A DNA stretch of 64,000 bases from a bacterium (GTDB lineage Bacteria > Elusimicrobiota > Elusimicrobia > UBA1565 > UBA9628), in NCBI GenBank assembly GCA_021822495.1, contig JAKAQO010000004.1, positions 123,152 to 187,151 of the forward strand, read 5' to 3'. The notes beneath the pieces are model-generated. The model was not told the origin of the DNA and ran no database searches. It saw only the letters and a program-made list of their open reading frames with translations. The position numbers and the translations under genes were made by a program. This document shows positions 61,729 to 64,000 of the stretch, piece by piece; within the stretch, counting starts at the first letter, position 1; each line of letters opens with the position of its first letter.

Positions 61729-62019
61729 CTAATTTTCCTCTCCGATTTTAATAGTCTGGCCCGCTTTCACGCGCACAATCGCTTTTTTCCAATCTGATTT
61801 TCGACCGACGCTTTTCGTGACGCGGCGGATTTTCCCAGGGAAAACCATCGTGCGAACGTCTTCCACGGTCACATGAAAAAGACCCTCCACCGCTTTTTTG
61901 ATTTCAGGTTTAGTGGCCGATTTATTAACGCGAAACACATAAGCGTTCTGCTTATCTTTTAAGATGGTACTCCGTTCGGTGCGAATAGGCCGTTCAATAA
62001 TTCCGTAAAGATTTTCCAT
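61729..62019 (-). CDS. rplW: Ribosomal protein L23
   Basis: 96 residues: I-I-E-R-P-I-R-T-E-R-S, Y-V-F-R-V-N-K-S-A-T-K-P-E-I-K-K-A-V-E, then W-K-K-A-I-V. It is the docking site for trigger factor and SRP. Normal size. Confidence 0.95.
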   Translation of the reverse strand: MENLYGIIERPIRTERSTILKDKQNAYVFRVNKSATKPEIKKAVEGLFHVTVEDVRTMVFPGKIRRVTKSVGRKSDWKKAIVRVKAGQTIKIGEEN

Positions 62020-62022
62020 AAA

Positions 62023-62673
62023 TTACTTTCCCACAACGCTTAATTTTTGCCACGCCGCTTTCGTTAAAAGAAGGCGTTCGGCGGAGAGAACCCGATAAGC
62101 GTTTAAATTTTCGGGTTGAGTGACAATAAATTCCTTGATGTTGCGGGAGGCAAGAGAAACCTTTGGGTTTTTCTCTTCCATCACTAAAACAGTCCGAGGG
62201 GAGCAGTTTAGTTTTTTTAAAAAAGACGCCATTTCCCGGGTGCGAGCGTCGTCTAATTGAACGGAATCTAAAAACGTGATTTTCCCTTCTTGATATTTGG
62301 CGGCTAACGCATGAGCCAAGGCCTTACGGGCTTTTTGTTTTGGAAACTCCAAATAGATCCGACCAGGCTTCGGACCATGGATAACTCCTCCATGCCGCCA
62401 TAAAGGCGAGCGATTAGACCCCGCCCGCGCGCGCCCGGTGTGTTTTTGCTTCCAAGGCTTGTGGCCGCCTCCGGAAACCTCCGAGCGGGTTTTGACGCTT
62501 GCCGAACGTTCCCGCTGATTCGCCAAATAAACAGTCACATACTCATGAAGAAACTCTTTGGACGGCTTAAGCTCAACGAGCGTATCCTGAAGATCAACTT
62601 CCCCCACCGATTCGCCCTTCATATTCAGAAGAGGGGCCTGGGTCTTCGCTTGTTTTTGTTTTGACTGCGCCAT
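62023..62673 (-). CDS. rplD: Ribosomal protein L4
   Basis: 216 residues with V-S-G-G-G-H-K-P-W-K-Q-K-H-T-G-R-A-R-A-G-S and W-R-H-G-G-V-I-H-G-P-K-P. Its loop reaches the exit tunnel, and the protein represses its own operon in many bacteria. Confidence 0.96.
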   Translation of the reverse strand: MAQSKQKQAKTQAPLLNMKGESVGEVDLQDTLVELKPSKEFLHEYVTVYLANQRERSASVKTRSEVSGGGHKPWKQKHTGRARAGSNRSPLWRHGGVIHGPKPGRIYLEFPKQKARKALAHALAAKYQEGKITFLDSVQLDDARTREMASFLKKLNCSPRTVLVMEEKNPKVSLASRNIKEFIVTQPENLNAYRVLSAERLLLTKAAWQKLSVVGK

Positions 62674-62689
62674 ATTAAATCACCAAATC

Positions 62690-63493
62690 CTATTTTTTAG
62701 CGGCCGTCGGCTTTTTAGCCGTGATAATGTTACCCATCTTATCTTTCTTAACGGCGGATTTCGCGGGTTCGACCCAGAACTTTCTGGATTTAACCGTCTC
62801 TAAAACCTTAACCAATCCACCACGAGGCCCCGGAACGGAACCCTGCAAATAAACCAAATTCTTGTCTGAATCAACCTGAATCACTTCAATCTTCTGGACT
62901 GTGCACATTTCTCCGCCCATACGCCCAGCCATTCTTTGCCCCGGCAAAACGCGACCCAAGGAGCGACGAGAAGCCAAAGAACCTGGAGAACGCTGTTTAT
63001 CAGAAGCTCCATGAGAAGCGGGAAGACCTCTAAAATTATGACGCTTCATCGCGCCCGCGAAACCCTTTCCCTTATTAACGGCTTGAACATCCACATAGTC
63101 GCCGGGTTTAAAAATATCCGCGACATGAACTTGTTGCCCCAACTCCAAACCGGAAATGCTGTCAACGCGAATCTCGCGAACCCAGCGAGCAGGAGAAATG
63201 GCAACTTTTTTAAATTGCCCCAAAAGAGCCTTGGGGAGGTTTTTTTCCTTGCGCTTTCCATAAGACAGCTGGACGGCATTATAGCCATCCGGGCCGCTCG
63301 AACTCTTAACGCCAATCACGTCGCAAGGACCCGCCTGAACCACCGTCACATCGCAGAGACGGCCATTTCTCTCGCGAAACACTTGCGTCATTCCCACTTT
63401 CTGCCCAAAAATAACGCGCAGGGACGCCGGCGCTTTTTTAACGGCGCCCGCTTGAATTTCCACATTTTCCGCCTTCGCTGTTTCTTCGCTCAC
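62690..63493 (-). CDS. rplC: Ribosomal protein L3 with terminal extensions
   Basis: 267 residues, longer than the usual ~210. The L3 core begins V-I-F-G-Q-K-V-G-M-T-Q-V-F near residue 27 and includes H-G-A-S-D-K-Q-R-S-P-G-S. About 25 N-terminal residues and a Lys-rich C-terminal tail of about 25 are additional. Peptidyl-transferase surrounding. Confidence 0.95.
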   Translation of the reverse strand: MSEETAKAENVEIQAGAVKKAPASLRVIFGQKVGMTQVFRERNGRLCDVTVVQAGPCDVIGVKSSSGPDGYNAVQLSYGKRKEKNLPKALLGQFKKVAISPARWVREIRVDSISGLELGQQVHVADIFKPGDYVDVQAVNKGKGFAGAMKRHNFRGLPASHGASDKQRSPGSLASRRSLGRVLPGQRMAGRMGGEMCTVQKIEVIQVDSDKNLVYLQGSVPGPRGGLVKVLETVKSRKFWVEPAKSAVKKDKMGNIITAKKPTAAKK

Positions 63494-63525
63494 ATGATCC
63501 TCGAATATTAAAAAAATTTCCCAAA

Positions 63526-63849
63526 CTAGAGTTTTATCTCAACGTCAACCCCAGCTGGTAAATCCAACTTCATCAATTCATCCACGGTCTTTGCCGTGGT
63601 GCTGTCAAGCTCAATCAGACGCTTATGAATGCGCATCTCAAATTGCTCACGGGATTTTTTATCCACGTGCGGAGAACGCAACAGCGTATATTTTTTAATC
63701 CGCGTCGGAAGGAGTACTGGACCCCGAACCACAGCGCCAGTGCGCTGGGCGGTTTCAACAATCTTCCCTACACTCGCATCTAGGATGCGATAGTCATACG
63801 AACGAAGCCGTATCCGAATTTTTTGCTGCGGACTGCTTAGCTCAACCAT
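63526..63849 (-). CDS. rpsJ: Ribosomal protein S10
   Basis: 107 residues from the ATG at 63849, with [15 protein letters not shown] and G-P-V-L-L-P-T-R and [16 protein letters not shown]. First gene of the S10 operon. A longer frame runs through the tuf end and is not real. Between tuf and this ATG, TTGAAA, 17 bases, TACAAT could act as an extra promoter. Confidence 0.95.
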   Translation of the reverse strand: MVELSSPQQKIRIRLRSYDYRILDASVGKIVETAQRTGAVVRGPVLLPTRIKKYTLLRSPHVDKKSREQFEMRIHKRLIELDSTTAKTVDELMKLDLPAGVDVEIKL

Positions 63850-63877
63850 TTTATTGTACCTTATTTTTAATTTTTTT

Positions 63878-64000
63878 TCAAGCGATAATATCGCCGACGA
63901 CGCCGGCGCCGACGGTGTGGCCGCCTTCACGAACCGCGAACCGAAGACCTTTCTCAAGCGCGATCGGGCAGATGAGCTCAACATCAATATCAATGTTGTC
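63878..64000 (-). CDS. tuf: Elongation factor Tu, C-terminal 40 residues (partial)
   Basis: The last 40 codons of EF-Tu: [31 protein letters not shown]. Stop is TGA at 63878-63880. The rest lies outside the window. It stands 28 bases ahead of rpsJ, the usual str-S10 junction. Confidence 0.95.
   Translation of the reverse strand, partial: DNIDIDVELICPIALEKGLRFAVREGGHTVGAGVVGDIIA

Noticed and set aside
1..64000. CRISPR arrays, insertion sequences or prophage
   Set aside because: No regularly spaced direct repeats, transposase motifs, integrase or phage structural genes were seen on either strand.

Overview
The window looks like a compact chromosomal segment of a Gram-negative-type bacterium from a poorly sampled lineage. 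Elusimicrobiota is my best guess, made from the overall style of the proteins and gene order rather than from any marker comparison, so treat it as inference. Coding density is very high, genes overlap by 4 to 30 bases, and no intergenic stretch exceeds about 165 bases. I see no tRNA, rRNA, CRISPR array, transposase or prophage. Apart from positions 2403-2861 and 4772-12662, everything supported is on the minus strand.

Layout. 1-2308: two Gly/Ser/Ala-rich membrane proteins of unknown role (one cut by the window edge). 2403-4607: a membrane-anchored glycogen-binding (CBM48-like) protein, Fpg/MutM, a rhodanese and a small secreted protein. 4772-7444: a plus-strand trehalose operon (OtsB-type phosphatase, DUF5752-type duplicated protein, TreT-type glycosyltransferase). 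7609-12662: sodium:solute symporter, small membrane protein, PyrB, a metal-permease-like protein, and an AAA/DUF4143 ATPase behind a perfect palindrome. 12682-18379: phosphate/polyphosphate operon (Ppk1, PPP-family phosphatase, PhoB/PhoR-like pair, RmuC). 18455-21773: sulfur-type periplasmic cluster (binding protein, DsrE protein, TsdA-like dihaem cytochrome, LysR regulator). 21847-24249: TetR regulator with a clear operator, plus a FabZ/ApeP-like protein and a tandem FabA protein. 24289-29337: a three-gene operon joining a Clp-type AAA+ ATPase that carries an export signal, a polytopic membrane protein and a secreted histidine phosphatase. 29493-34279: TatD, then MurU/AmgK-type cell-wall sugar recycling with a RapZ C-terminal fusion, a response regulator and a MauE/DsbA-like disulfide pair. 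34379-39003: class II ribonucleotide reductase, RidA, a short Rho lacking its N-terminal RNA-binding fold, and an unrecognised gene.

39005-64000 is an unbroken minus-strand block. Read in transcription order it runs tuf (end), the S10 and spc ribosomal operons with secY-adk-map-infA, the alpha operon, then mreBCD-mrdA-rodA, RNase G/E, an amidase and glutamate racemase. Translation, secretion and rod-shape/peptidoglycan synthesis are therefore collinear.

Regulatory sequence is readable in places. Several good -35/-10 promoters are present. At least seven genes have a TANNNT -10 box only 6-7 bases before the start codon, which predicts leaderless mRNAs. Two families of dispersed short palindromes occur outside and once inside genes.
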